From Herminiimonas sp. (GTDB lineage: Bacteria; Pseudomonadota; Gammaproteobacteria; Burkholderiales; Burkholderiaceae): a DNA stretch of 9,733 nt. The translations under genes and the position numbers were made by a program. The notes under the pieces were generated by a model that was not told the origin of the DNA, ran no database searches, and saw only the letters and a list, made by a program, of their open reading frames with translations. How positions within the stretch are numbered: position 1 is the first letter of the stretch; every line of letters begins with the position of its first letter. The stretch covers positions 1 to 9,733 of the forward strand of contig JACMQD010000194.1 of assembly GCA_014377155.1 (NCBI GenBank), read 5' to 3'. Shown piece by piece: positions 1 through 9,113 of the stretch.

Positions 1-543
1 CCGGGTGCCGTCGCGGTCCATGCTGGTCAGCAAGATCTCGCCGGCACCCAGTCTCTCCATTTTTTGCGCCCATTCCACCGCATCGAGCCCGGTCGCCTTG
101 CGACCACCATGGGTAAAGACTTCCCATTTTCCGTCGGCCGACTTCTTGGCATCGATGGCGACGACGATGCACTGTGATCCGAATTTTTGCGAGGCATCGA
201 ATACCAGTTGCGGGTTGGCGATGGCCGAGCTGTTGATGCTGACCTTGTCGGCGCCGGCATTGAGCAATCGGCGCACGTCATCGACCACACGCACGCCGCC
301 ACCCACCGTCAGCGGAATAAATACCCGCGACGCCACCGCTTCGATAATGTGCAAAATCAGGTCGCGGCCGTCCGACGTGGCGGTAATGTCCAGAAATGTA
401 ATCTCGTCGGCGCCTTGCTCATCGTAGCGACTGGCGATTTCGACCGGGTCACCCGCATCACGCAATTCCAGGAAATTGATACCCTTGACAACGCGTCCGG
501 CAGTCACGTCCAGGCACGGAATGATGCGCTTTGCCAAGGTCAT
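1..543 (-). CDS. hisF: Imidazole glycerol phosphate synthase cyclase subunit HisF (partial, 3' end off window)
   Basis: HisF uses ammonia delivered by HisH to convert PRFAR into imidazole glycerol phosphate and AICAR, a late step of histidine synthesis in the cytoplasm. I translated the minus strand from the ATG at 543. The 181 codons visible start [13 protein letters not shown] and run to the window edge at MDRDGTR, out of about 250 for the family. The two catalytic aspartates are at D12 (IPCLDV) and D131 (VVAIDA). Phosphate-binding glycines appear at 80-83 (VGGG). The start is fixed by homology and by the ATGA overlap with the hisA stop (543-540), which implies translational coupling. No strong ribosome binding site precedes it. 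The identification is secure; the C-terminal quarter is not visible. Confidence 0.97.
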   Translation of the reverse strand, partial: MTLAKRIIPCLDVTAGRVVKGINFLELRDAGDPVEIASRYDEQGADEITFLDITATSDGRDLILHIIEAVASRVFIPLTVGGGVRVVDDVRRLLNAGADKVSINSSAIANPQLVFDASQKFGSQCIVVAIDAKKSADGKWEVFTHGGRKATGLDAVEWAQKMERLGAGEILLTSMDRDGTR

Positions 544-1334
544 GATTCGTCGGCTTCCGGTTCTTCGACAATGCCCGTCAACTCGTCGGCGCGGTCCTGC
601 GCCGAACGCAGGTCAAGCGTGCCTTCATAAATCGAACGCCCGCAAATGACGCCTTCGATGCCCTCGTCTTGCACTGCGCATAGGGCTTCGACATCCTTGA
701 CGCTGTGCACGCCGCCGGACGCGAATACCGGGATGGTCATGCTTTGGGCCAGCTTGACGGTCGCTTCGATATTGACGCCGCCCATCATGCCGTCACGGCC
801 GATGTCGGTATAGACGATCGCTTCGCAGCCGTAGTCTTCGAATTTTTGCGCCAGGTCGATGACTTCATGACCGCTCAGCTTGCTCCAGCCGTCTGTGGCA
901 ACCTTGCCGTCGCGGGCGTCGAGGCCGACGATGATCTGGCCGGGAAACGCGCTGCAGGCGTCATGCAGGAAACCGGGATTCTTGACCGCTGCAGTGCCGA
1001 TGATGATGTAGCTCAAGCCATCGTCGAGATAGCGCTCGATGGTATCGAGATCGCGGATGCCGCCACCCAACTGGATCGGAATCTCGTCGACGCCATTGGC
1101 CAGGGCGAATTCGCGCACGGCGCGGATGATCGCCTTGACCGCCGGTTCGTTCTTGGGCTTGCCGGCAAATGCCCCGTTGAGATCGACCAGATGCAGGCGC
1201 CGCGCGCCCTGCATCAGCCAATGCCGCGCCATCTCCCCCGGATCTTCGGAAAACACGGTGGCTTGGTCCATATCGCCTTGTTTCAGGCGTACGCAGTGAC
1301 CGTCTTTGAGGTCGATGGCAGGTATGAGCAGCAT
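540..1334 (-). CDS. hisA: ProFAR isomerase HisA
   Basis: HisA is the (beta/alpha)8-barrel isomerase that opens the ribose ring of ProFAR to give PRFAR, the substrate of HisHF. The 264-residue product begins [12 protein letters not shown]. The catalytic aspartates are D8 and D139 (VGLDARDG), and the phosphate-binding turns are GGIR (91-94) and ASGGV (205-209). The C-terminus carries a short acidic tail (about residues 257-264) past the usual end of roughly 245-250. The frame stays open upstream to an ATG at 1499, but that extension runs through hisH and is not HisA-like, so the ATG at 1334 is chosen by homology. No Shine-Dalgarno sequence is visible; the upstream bases read CGACCTACTGTAGCC. 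A 73-base gap separates it from hisH, and it overlaps hisF by ATGA. Confidence 0.97.
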   Translation of the reverse strand: MLLIPAIDLKDGHCVRLKQGDMDQATVFSEDPGEMARHWLMQGARRLHLVDLNGAFAGKPKNEPAVKAIIRAVREFALANGVDEIPIQLGGGIRDLDTIERYLDDGLSYIIIGTAAVKNPGFLHDACSAFPGQIIVGLDARDGKVATDGWSKLSGHEVIDLAQKFEDYGCEAIVYTDIGRDGMMGGVNIEATVKLAQSMTIPVFASGGVHSVKDVEALCAVQDEGIEGVICGRSIYEGTLDLRSAQDRADELTGIVEEPEADES

Positions 1335-1407
1335 GGCTACAGTAGGTCGTTTAAAGGTTAGGACAACGAGGAAACAGCACGCGAAGATACGGACGACGCA
1401 GCGGACA

Positions 1408-2046
1408 TCATGGCTTCCACTGTACAAAATTTTTATACAACTGCAGACCGGCTGAAGCACTTTTTTCAGGATGAAACTGCGTCGCGAAAATATTATCACG
1501 TGCTACGGCACAAGCAAAAGGCGCACCATAGGGTGACTCGCCTGCGATATGCGCGGCGTTGCCAGGTACCGCATAGTAGCTGTGGACGAAATAAAAATAG
1601 CTTTCGTCGGCAATGTCGTTCCACAGCGGATGTGACATCGTTTGCCGCACACGGTTCCAGCCCATCTGCGGCACCTTGAAACGCGATCCGTCTTCCTGCA
1701 ACTGGCCGTCCAGCCGAAATCGCACCACTTTGCCTGGTAGCAAACCCAGACCCGGCGTGTCACCTTCTTCGCTCCAGTCGAACAGTAGCTGTTCGCCGAC
1801 GCACACGCCCAGCAGCGGCTTCGATTGCGCCGCTTCCATCAGGGCTTCCTGCAGGCCCGACTGTTGCAGACAGCGCATGCAGTCAGGGATGGCGCCCTGC
1901 CCTGGAAATACCAGACGGTCGGCGCTACGGATATCGGCGACCTCGCCCGAAATGCGCACATCGGCCTCCGGTGCGACATGGCGCAGTGCCTGCGCCACCG
2001 AACGCAGGTTGCCCATGCCATAGTCGACTACAACGATTTTATTCAT
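1408..2046 (-). CDS. hisH: Imidazole glycerol phosphate synthase glutaminase subunit HisH
   Basis: HisH hydrolyses glutamine and channels ammonia to HisF. The 212-residue protein is a class I glutamine amidotransferase. It has an N-terminal DYGMGNL (residues 8-14), an oxyanion-strand motif PGQGA (48-52) and the nucleophile elbow LGVCVGEQ with Cys82. His192 and Glu194 in TQFHPEKS complete the triad. Length is close to the family norm (about 200-215). The ATG at 2046 gives the expected N-terminus. A 13-bp perfect palindrome ends directly against that ATG, where a ribosome binding site would be expected, and no Shine-Dalgarno sequence is seen. The gene follows hisB after an 83-base gap, one of the two larger gaps inside the his cluster. 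Confidence 0.96.
   Translation of the reverse strand: MNKIVVVDYGMGNLRSVAQALRHVAPEADVRISGEVADIRSADRLVFPGQGAIPDCMRCLQQSGLQEALMEAAQSKPLLGVCVGEQLLFDWSEEGDTPGLGLLPGKVVRFRLDGQLQEDGSRFKVPQMGWNRVRQTMSHPLWNDIADESYFYFVHSYYAVPGNAAHIAGESPYGAPFACAVARDNIFATQFHPEKSASAGLQLYKNFVQWKP
1421..1439. promoter_or_regulatory. AT-rich near-palindrome with a TATAAA box upstream of hisA
   Basis: TGTACAAAATTTTTATACA has 9-base arms around a central T with one mismatch per arm pair. It lies in the last codons of hisH. On the minus strand it contains TATAAA (1437-1432), a five-of-six match to a sigma-70 -10 box, but no good -35 at 16-18 bases. A start from it would leave a leader of about 90 bases before hisA. The bases also encode the HisH C-terminal Tyr-Lys-Asn-Phe-Val, so amino-acid constraint may explain the AT richness. 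Confidence 0.25.
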
Positions 2047-2059
2047 TTGAATTATTCAA
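2047..2059. repeat. 13-bp perfect palindrome abutting the hisH start codon
   Basis: TTGAATTATTCAA has 6-base arms around one central base and touches the hisH ATG (2046-2044). It replaces the position expected for a ribosome binding site. It is a weak hairpin candidate in RNA; as DNA it could be a small operator half-site pair, or it could be chance in an AT-rich gap. Confidence 0.4.
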
Positions 2060-2129
2060 GCACGATTCTGGCGCGATTCACTTTTAATTCACCCGCAATG
2101 CAGGCATCACTCAAGCACAAATGGGGCAA

Positions 2130-2726
2130 TCAGAGGCTGCCCTTGGTCGACGGGATCGTGCCAGCCGACCGCGCATCGAGTTCGGCGGCCATGCGCAGTG
2201 CGCGGCCAAATGCCTTGAACACGGTTTCGCACTGATGGTGTGCATTGTCGCCACGCAGATTGTCGATATGCATCGATACCAGTGCATGGTTGACGAAACC
2301 CTGGAAAAATTCATGCGTCAGGTCGACGTCGAAGGTGCCGATCATCGAACGCTTGAACGGTACGTGGAATTCCAGACCCGGACGCCCCGAAAAATCGATC
2401 ACGACGCGCGACAGTGCTTCGTCGAGCGGCACGTAGGCATGGCCATAACGCCGGATCCCCTGCTTGTCGCCGATTGCCTTGGCGAAGGCCTGGCCAAGCG
2501 TGATGCCGACGTCTTCCACCGTGTGATGCGCATCGATATGCAGGTCGCCGTGAGCTTCGATATCGAGATCGATCAGACCGTGGCGGGCAATCTGGTCCAG
2601 CATGTGATCGAGGAACGGCACGCCGGTATTGAGCTTCTGACGGCCGGTGCCATCGATATTGATGGCCACGCGAATTTGCGTTTCGTTGGTGTTGCGGGTG
2701 ACTTCAGCGGTGCGCGGCGTAGACAT
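2130..2726 (-). CDS. hisB: Imidazoleglycerol-phosphate dehydratase HisB (monofunctional)
   Basis: This enzyme dehydrates imidazole glycerol phosphate to imidazole acetol phosphate, using manganese. The 198-residue product is the monofunctional type; the fused histidinol-phosphatase domain of the enterobacterial bifunctional HisB is absent. The two metal-binding repeats are visible as DAHHTVED (His67, His68, Glu71) and NAHHQCE (His163, His164, Glu167). An additional family motif is [14 protein letters not shown] (37-50). The ATG at 2726 (MSTPRTAEV) is chosen by homology; the open frame continues 23 codons upstream into hisC without family resemblance. It lies 25 bases after the hisC stop, and its leader is pyrimidine-rich with no clear ribosome binding site. 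A histidinol-phosphatase must be encoded elsewhere (inference). Confidence 0.97.
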   Translation of the reverse strand: MSTPRTAEVTRNTNETQIRVAINIDGTGRQKLNTGVPFLDHMLDQIARHGLIDLDIEAHGDLHIDAHHTVEDVGITLGQAFAKAIGDKQGIRRYGHAYVPLDEALSRVVIDFSGRPGLEFHVPFKRSMIGTFDVDLTHEFFQGFVNHALVSMHIDNLRGDNAHHQCETVFKAFGRALRMAAELDARSAGTIPSTKGSL

Positions 2727-2751
2727 GGTCGGTTCAGAAAAATAGAGCAGA

Positions 2752-3840
2752 TCAGGAAGAAAGCGAGGCTTTGAAGGCGTCGAGGAACAAGGCATTTTCT
2801 TGCGGCGTGCTGACAGTAATGCGCAGGCAATTCGCTAGCAATACGTGCATTTTACCTACATTTTTGACCAACACCTTGCGCTCCACCAGATTGGCATGAA
2901 CTTCGGCACTAGTTTTGCCCGTCGCGTCGACGCGCACCAGCAGGAAGTTGGCCGACGACGGGAACACTTCCACCCCCGGAATGGTTGCCAGCGCGCTGGC
3001 CAGACGGCCGCGCTCATGGCGCAACGCCGCCGCCTGCGCATCCAGGACATCGACGTGCGCGAGCATGAATTCGGCTGCCGCCTGCGTCAGGACATTGACA
3101 TTGTAGGGCGGGCGCACCTTGTCGAACTCCGCCAGCAAGGCCGGACTTGCCGCCATGTAGCCGAGCCGGATGCCGGCCAAGCCCAGCTTGGAGACGGTAC
3201 GCATGACAACCAGATTGGCGAACTCCGCCAGACGCGGCATGAAGCTGGCCTGCGCAAAAGGTTGGTACGCTTCGTCGACCACCACCACGCCGTGCTCACC
3301 CACGGCATTGATGATGGCTACCATATCGTCGGCATCGAACAGCGTGCCGGTCGGGTTGTTTGGATAAGCCAAGTAGGTAATCGCCGGCCTGTGTTGCGCA
3401 ATGGCCACCAGCATGGCTGGCAGGTCGAGCGAAAAATCCGGTCGCAGTGGCACACCGATGAATTCAAGGCCGGCAAAGGTGGCCGACATCGCATACATCA
3501 CAAAGCCTGGCACCGGCGCCAGCACTTTGGCGCCCGGCTTGGCGCACGCAATCGAGAGCATCGCGATCAGCTCGTCCGAGCCGTTGCCCAATATGACATC
3601 ATAGCCGGGAGGCACACCCAGCGCGGCGCAGATGACCGCTTTCAAGGCATCGTAGGACGGTACCGGATAACGGTTCAGCGCCACCTCGGCCAGCCTGTGA
3701 CCGAGTTCGGTACGCAAGTCATCAGGCAGCAGATAGGGATTTTCCATCGCGTCGAGTTTCACGAGGCCGGTTGAATCAGGCACGTGGTAAGCGGCGATGG
3801 CGCGGATTTCGGGACGGATGATATTGTCGATCAGGGGCAT
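2752..3840 (-). CDS. hisC: Histidinol-phosphate aminotransferase HisC
   Basis: HisC is the PLP-dependent enzyme that transaminates imidazole acetol phosphate to histidinol phosphate using glutamate. The 362-residue product shows the fold-type I aminotransferase landmarks in order: the N-terminal substrate loop near ENPY (33-36), GNGSDE (85-90), YPNNPTG (159-165), VVVDEAY (186-192), the Schiff-base lysine K218 in [14 protein letters not shown], and the carboxylate-binding arginine R340 in CLRITVSTP. Length matches the family (about 350-370). The start at 3840 ([14 protein letters not shown]) agrees with homologues. It begins only 15 bases after the methyltransferase stop, in a C-rich leader without a Shine-Dalgarno sequence, so reinitiation after the methyltransferase seems likely. 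Confidence 0.97.
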   Translation of the reverse strand: MPLIDNIIRPEIRAIAAYHVPDSTGLVKLDAMENPYLLPDDLRTELGHRLAEVALNRYPVPSYDALKAVICAALGVPPGYDVILGNGSDELIAMLSIACAKPGAKVLAPVPGFVMYAMSATFAGLEFIGVPLRPDFSLDLPAMLVAIAQHRPAITYLAYPNNPTGTLFDADDMVAIINAVGEHGVVVVDEAYQPFAQASFMPRLAEFANLVVMRTVSKLGLAGIRLGYMAASPALLAEFDKVRPPYNVNVLTQAAAEFMLAHVDVLDAQAAALRHERGRLASALATIPGVEVFPSSANFLLVRVDATGKTSAEVHANLVERKVLVKNVGKMHVLLANCLRITVSTPQENALFLDAFKASLSS

Positions 3841-3855
3841 GGGCTGGGCAGGGGA

Positions 3856-4788
3856 TTAAGAAAGGAAGGTTAAGTTTTGCTGGTCGCCATCCTGCACGAC
3901 TGGCTCGGTTTCAGCGCGCTTGTTTCCTTTTTTTCCTTTGACAATCGAGGCTGGCCTGGCGCGCACCGGCTCGGTCGGCTGGTTACTGCGCACGGCCAAT
4001 TGGCCCTCGGGCGACGCCAGGCGGCGTTCGATGATGTCGCAATAATCGGAATTGAGTTCGAAGCCGACGAAACGGCGTCCGCGACGCTGCGCCGCTACGG
4101 CCGTCGTCCCGGTGCCCATGAACGGGTCGAGCACCACGCCGCCTGGAGGACAGGACGCCAAAATCATGCGCTCGATGATTTCCAGCGGCTTCTGGGTCGG
4201 GTGATCGGCGCGCTCCGGATGCTCGCGGTGCAGGCGCGAGACACTCCACAGGTCCTTCGGGTTGTAGCCGATCTCCAGCCATTTGGCACCGACGAAAATC
4301 GCGCGGGAACGGGCCTTTTTGGTTTCGGCGTCGTACGGGATACGTACCGCGTCGAGATCGAAATAATAGCCTTTTTGCAGCGCGAAAAAACCGATGGTGT
4401 CGTGCACCGAGGTAAAACTGCGCGTGCTTCCGCCCATCGACGGTACCCGGCGGTCCCAGATGATTTCATTGATCATGGTCATGCGTTGTTTCAGCATCAC
4501 GAACACTTCCGGCGCATGACGCCACGTCAGGAACACGTACAGGCTGCCGCTCGGTTTCAGCTTCGGCAGCGCCACGTCGATCCAGGCTTCCATCCAGTGC
4601 AGATAATCGGCAGTGGCGAGCTTGTCGGAGTCGTTACCGTATTCCTTGCCGAGTCGGTACGGCGGGTCGGCGATCAGCAGATCGATCGCGCCGTCCGGAA
4701 TCCGGGCCATTCCGCTTATCGCGTCCTCACAATGGACGCGGTCGAGCCAGTCCGTCATGACGGCATGCGGCATACGCAGGCCGTCCAT
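3856..4788 (-). CDS. Orphan beta-class DNA (adenine-N6/cytosine-N4) methyltransferase, YhdJ-like
   Basis: The 310-residue product is an S-adenosylmethionine-dependent DNA methyltransferase of the N6_N4_Mtase type. Catalytic motif IV is DPPY at 41-44, HPTQKP (motif X) is at 196-201, and the SAM-binding motif I is DPFMGTGTT at 221-229, followed by RRFVGFELN (239-246). Motif IV before motif I defines the beta class. The DPPY form suits N6-adenine methylation. The spacing and the WSVSR...HPTQKP section resemble E. coli YhdJ by memory. Residues about 262-310 form a polar, Lys/Arg-rich then acidic tail outside the catalytic core. The gene sits between hisD and hisC: its ATG is one base after the hisD stop (TGAAATG) and its stop is 15 bases before hisC. 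Alternative starts are M6 (4773) and M11 (4758); none has a good ribosome binding site, and coupling favours 4788. No endonuclease gene is adjacent. The recognition site cannot be read from the sequence. Confidence 0.92.
   Translation of the reverse strand: MDGLRMPHAVMTDWLDRVHCEDAISGMARIPDGAIDLLIADPPYRLGKEYGNDSDKLATADYLHWMEAWIDVALPKLKPSGSLYVFLTWRHAPEVFVMLKQRMTMINEIIWDRRVPSMGGSTRSFTSVHDTIGFFALQKGYYFDLDAVRIPYDAETKKARSRAIFVGAKWLEIGYNPKDLWSVSRLHREHPERADHPTQKPLEIIERMILASCPPGGVVLDPFMGTGTTAVAAQRRGRRFVGFELNSDYCDIIERRLASPEGQLAVRSNQPTEPVRARPASIVKGKKGNKRAETEPVVQDGDQQNLTFLS
3928..3934 (-). other. In-frame A7 slippery heptamer in the methyltransferase gene
   Basis: On the coding strand the codons Gly285-Lys286-Lys287-Gly288 read GGA AAA AAA GGA, so the run A AAA AAA is phased exactly as a -1 slippery heptanucleotide. 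A -1 shift would append Arg-Lys-Gln-Ala-Arg and terminate at a TGA at 3913-3911, giving about 292 residues instead of 310 with the catalytic core intact. The sequence pattern is seen directly; any slippage or length variation is inference. Confidence 0.45.
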
Positions 4789-4789
4789 T

Positions 4790-6103
4790 TCATTTCAGGC
4801 GCAGTTCGGCTGAACGAGCATGCGCCTGTAGTCCTTCACCATAGGCCAGTTCGGCGGCTACCCGGCCCAGGCTCTGCGCGCCGGCTTCGCTGACATGGAT
4901 GATGCTGGAACGCTTCTGGAAATCGTAGACGCCCAGCGGTGACGAAAACCGCGCGGTGCGCGACGTCGGCAACACATGGTTCGGCCCGGCGCAGTAGTCG
5001 CCCAATGACTCGGATGAAAAACGCCCGAGGAACATGGCGCCGGCATGGCGAATCTGGTCGGCCCAATGCTGCGGATTGTCGGTCGAGATTTCCAGATGCT
5101 CGGGTGCGATCAGGTTGGCGATCTCGCAGGCTTCCTCCATGTCGCGCACCTTCACCAGCGCGCCGCGGTCGGTCAGCGAAATACGGATGACGTCCTTGCG
5201 CGGCATGGTATCGAGCAGTCGGACAATACTGGCCTCGACCTGCGCAATATAATCGGCATCAGGGCACAGCAGGATCGATTGCGCCAGCTCGTCGTGTTCG
5301 GCCTGGGAAAACAGGTCCATCGCAATCCAGTCCGGATCTGTCTTACCGTCACAGATCACCAGGATCTCGGAGGGTCCGGCGATCATGTCGATACCCACCG
5401 TGCCGAAGACGCGGCGCTTGGCAGCCGCGACGTAGGCATTGCCGGGGCCGACGATCTTGTCGACTTGCGGAATGACCGTGGTGCCATAGGCTAGCGCTGC
5501 CACGGCTTGCGCGCCGCCGATGGTGAATACCCGGTCGACGCCGGCAATGGCGGCTGCTGCCAGCACCAGTGCATTCCTGACGCCATCGGGTGTAGGCACC
5601 ACCATGATGATTTCGCCTACGCCAGCGACCTTGGCCGGAATCGCATTCATCAGCACCGAGGATGGGTAGGCCGCTTTCCCGCCCGGCACGTAGATGCCGA
5701 CGCGGTCGAGCGGCGTGACTTTCTGACCCAGTACCGTGCCGTCGGCTTCGGTGTAGACAAATCCGGCCGAGCCGCATTCGGCCTTCTGGCGCTGGTGATA
5801 GCTGCGCACACGGTCGGCCGCGGTTTGCAATGCCTGGCGACGTACCGGTGACAGTTGCGCCAGCGCCGCGTGCAATTCTTCCTGACTGATTTCCAGTGCG
5901 GCGACATCGGTCGCGGTCAGCCGGTCGAAGCGATTGGTATATTCCAGCACTGCCGCATCGCCGCGTTGCCGCACTTGCGCCAGGATGGTTGCCGCGGCCC
6001 GATCGATCGCCTCGTCTTCGCTGGCATCGAAGGCCAGCACGGCATGCAACTGCTGCTTGAAATCGGCGGCGCGGGAGTCCAGCTTGCGGATTGAAATCGT
6101 CAT
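4790..6103 (-). CDS. hisD: Histidinol dehydrogenase HisD
   Basis: HisD catalyses the final two oxidations, L-histidinol to L-histidine, with two NAD+ and a zinc ion. The 437-residue product is full length (family about 430-440). Zinc ligands by family comparison are Gln267 and His270 (SQAEHD), Asp369 ([14 protein letters not shown]) and His428 (LQAHARSAE). The catalytic pair is Glu335-His336 in APEHLE. The nucleotide-fold segments VGIYVPGG (135-142) and IVGPGNAYV (217-225) are intact. The ATG at 6103 ([10 protein letters not shown]) is the expected start, 22 bases after the hisG stop. Its leader CAATCCAACCACCC is almost devoid of G, so no Shine-Dalgarno pairing is apparent. The stop codon is one base from the methyltransferase ATG. 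Confidence 0.98.
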   Translation of the reverse strand: MTISIRKLDSRAADFKQQLHAVLAFDASEDEAIDRAAATILAQVRQRGDAAVLEYTNRFDRLTATDVAALEISQEELHAALAQLSPVRRQALQTAADRVRSYHQRQKAECGSAGFVYTEADGTVLGQKVTPLDRVGIYVPGGKAAYPSSVLMNAIPAKVAGVGEIIMVVPTPDGVRNALVLAAAAIAGVDRVFTIGGAQAVAALAYGTTVIPQVDKIVGPGNAYVAAAKRRVFGTVGIDMIAGPSEILVICDGKTDPDWIAMDLFSQAEHDELAQSILLCPDADYIAQVEASIVRLLDTMPRKDVIRISLTDRGALVKVRDMEEACEIANLIAPEHLEISTDNPQHWADQIRHAGAMFLGRFSSESLGDYCAGPNHVLPTSRTARFSSPLGVYDFQKRSSIIHVSEAGAQSLGRVAAELAYGEGLQAHARSAELRLK

Positions 6104-6125
6104 GGGTGGTTGGATTGACCGGCTG

Positions 6126-6802
6126 TTAAGGGTTGGTTTCTTTTTGGTTGGCTGCTTTTTGGTTAGCTGCTTTTTCGAATGCTTCGAGGATCGGCTGCAA
6201 GCGTTCGCGCTTCAATTTTAACGCAGCTTGGTTGACCACGAGCCGCGCTGAAATTTCCATGATGTGCTCGACTTCGACCAGGTTATTGGCGCGCAGCGTA
6301 TTGCCGGTGCTGACCATGTCGACGATGGCATCCGACAGGCCGACCAGCGGGCCGAGCTCCATCGAGCCGTATAGCTTGATCAGGTCGACGTGCACACCTT
6401 TGGCGGCAAAGTGCTCGCGTGCGGTTTTCAGATATTTGGTAGCGATGCGCAGGCGCGCGCCATGCCGCACCGCGCTGGCATAGTCGAAGCCGACCGGGGC
6501 GGCGACCGACATCCGACACTTGGCAATATTGAGGTCGATCGGCTGATACAGGCCCTCGCCGCCGTGTTCGAGCAGGACATCCTTGCCAGCCACGCCAAAA
6601 TCGGCCGCGCCGTACTCGACATAGGTCGGCACGTCGGAGGCGCGGATAATGATTACCCGCACATGCGGGTCGTTGGTCTGCAGGATCAGCTTGCGCGAAG
6701 TTTCCGGGTTTTCGGTCACCATCAGGCCAGCCGCGCGCAGCAGCGGCTCGGTTTCTTCAAAAATCCGGCCCTTGGATAAGGCAAGCGTCAATTGTTGATT
6801 CA

Positions 6803-6803
<1 letters not shown>
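6126..6803 (-). CDS. hisG: ATP phosphoribosyltransferase, short form HisG_S
   Basis: HisG condenses ATP with PRPP, the committed and feedback-controlled step of histidine synthesis. The 225-residue length and the lack of a C-terminal regulatory domain mark the short form, which in characterised bacteria requires HisZ as partner; hisZ is not in this window. Motifs visible are LALSKGRI (7-14), [20 protein letters not shown] (57-76) and the PRPP loop in [14 protein letters not shown] (162-175). Two adjacent ATGs exist at 6806 and 6803. I prefer 6803 because a GGTGA element ends four bases upstream of it. Either way the gene overlaps the murA stop, so translation is coupled. The last 15 residues are [15 protein letters not shown], encoded by a tandem repeat and lying past the usual end near residue 210. 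Confidence 0.97.
6131..6175 (-). repeat. Three-copy 15-bp tandem repeat at the 3' end of hisG
   Basis: Three contiguous 15-base units occupy 6131-6145, 6146-6160 and 6161-6175. On the plus strand they are GGTTGGTTTCTTTTT, GGTTGGCTGCTTTTT and GGTTAGCTGCTTTTT. Units 2 and 3 differ at one base and units 1 and 2 at two bases. The unit is a multiple of three, so copy-number change adds or removes five residues (KAANQ-like) without breaking the frame. The array ends at the hisG stop codon. Confidence 0.9.
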
Positions 6804-8357
<1,554 letters not shown>

Positions 8358-9113
8358 TCAATGTCGCAGCTTGTAGCCACGCTTGAGCATCAGCACCGCG
8401 ACGCAGGCCAGCAAGATCGTGGCAAGCCCCACCATGGAAAAGCTCAGCAGCGGATCGACATCGGACTTGCCGATGAAGCCGTAGCGAAAACCGTCGATCA
8501 TGTAGAAAAACGGGTTCAGGTGCGACACCGCTTGCCAGAACGGCGGCAGGGAATCGATCGAATAAAATACGCCGGACAGAAAGGTGGCGGGCATGATCAG
8601 GAAATTCTGGAATGCCGCAAGCTGATCGAACTTTTCTGCCCAGATTCCGGCAATCAGGCCCATCGTGCCAAGCATCGTCGCGCCCAGCAGCGCGAAGATT
8701 ACGATCCACCATGGGGCCACGAACGTCAGCTTACCGAACCAGGCTGTAATGACGAACACCCCTGCCCCCACTGCCACACCGCGTACCACGGCGGCCAGCA
8801 CGTAGGCGCCGAATAGTTCCCAGTGTGACAACGGCGGCAGCAGCACGAACACCAGGTTGCCCGTAATCTTGGACTGGATCAGCGACGACGAGGTGTTGGC
8901 AAAGGCATTCTGCAGCACACTCATCATCACCAGACCCGGAATCAGAAACGCCGTATATTTGACGCCTGGATACACCTCGACATGCGCTTCCAGCACATGA
9001 CCGAAGATCAGCAGGTACAGCATGGCGGTGACGATCGGTGCCGTCACTGTCTGCGTTGCCACTTTCCAGAAGCGCAGCACTTCCTTGTAGAACAGGGTTT
9101 GAAAACCGATCAT
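8358..9113 (-). CDS. ABC-2 type transporter permease, YadH-like
   Basis: The 251-residue protein is the membrane subunit of an ABC-2 exporter. Hydrophobic segments, judged by eye, lie near residues 25-42, 53-72, 101-126, 133-157, 166-186 and 224-244, giving six membrane spans. The family motif between the last two is LNPFFYMIDGFRYGFIG (199-215), and FLIPGLVMMSVLQNAFAN (56-73) is also typical. The sequence resembles E. coli YadH by memory, whose substrate is not established. It begins in an ATGA overlap with the ATPase gene (9113-9110), with a GAAGG element about six bases upstream. It should dimerise and pair with that ATPase. The substrate cannot be inferred from this sequence. Confidence 0.92.
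   Translation of the reverse strand: MIGFQTLFYKEVLRFWKVATQTVTAPIVTAMLYLLIFGHVLEAHVEVYPGVKYTAFLIPGLVMMSVLQNAFANTSSSLIQSKITGNLVFVLLPPLSHWELFGAYVLAAVVRGVAVGAGVFVITAWFGKLTFVAPWWIVIFALLGATMLGTMGLIAGIWAEKFDQLAAFQNFLIMPATFLSGVFYSIDSLPPFWQAVSHLNPFFYMIDGFRYGFIGKSDVDPLLSFSMVGLATILLACVAVLMLKRGYKLRH

Noticed and set aside
705..1361. Plus-strand open frame (218 codons) opposite hisA
   Set aside because: Shadow of the HisA reading frame; no family resemblance and no ribosome binding site.
1335..1499. N-terminal extension of HisA starting at 1499, with a hydrophobic CCFLVVL stretch
   Set aside because: Most of it overlaps the hisH coding region, and HisA homologues start at MLLIPAIDL; a membrane leader on this cytoplasmic enzyme is not expected.
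2845..3774. Long plus-strand open frame (309 codons) opposite hisC
   Set aside because: Antisense to a full-length, motif-complete HisC; composition is rich in His, Arg and Gln with no fold signature.
3841..4793. Methyltransferase as part of a mobile element or restriction-modification island
   Set aside because: No inverted or direct repeats at the borders, no transposase, integrase or endonuclease nearby, and base composition by eye is like the flanking his genes.
3877..4893. Long plus-strand open frame (338 codons) opposite the methyltransferase
   Set aside because: It is antisense to a gene with clear catalytic motifs, spans into hisD, shows no recognisable domain and has the His/Arg-rich composition typical of GC-rich shadow frames.
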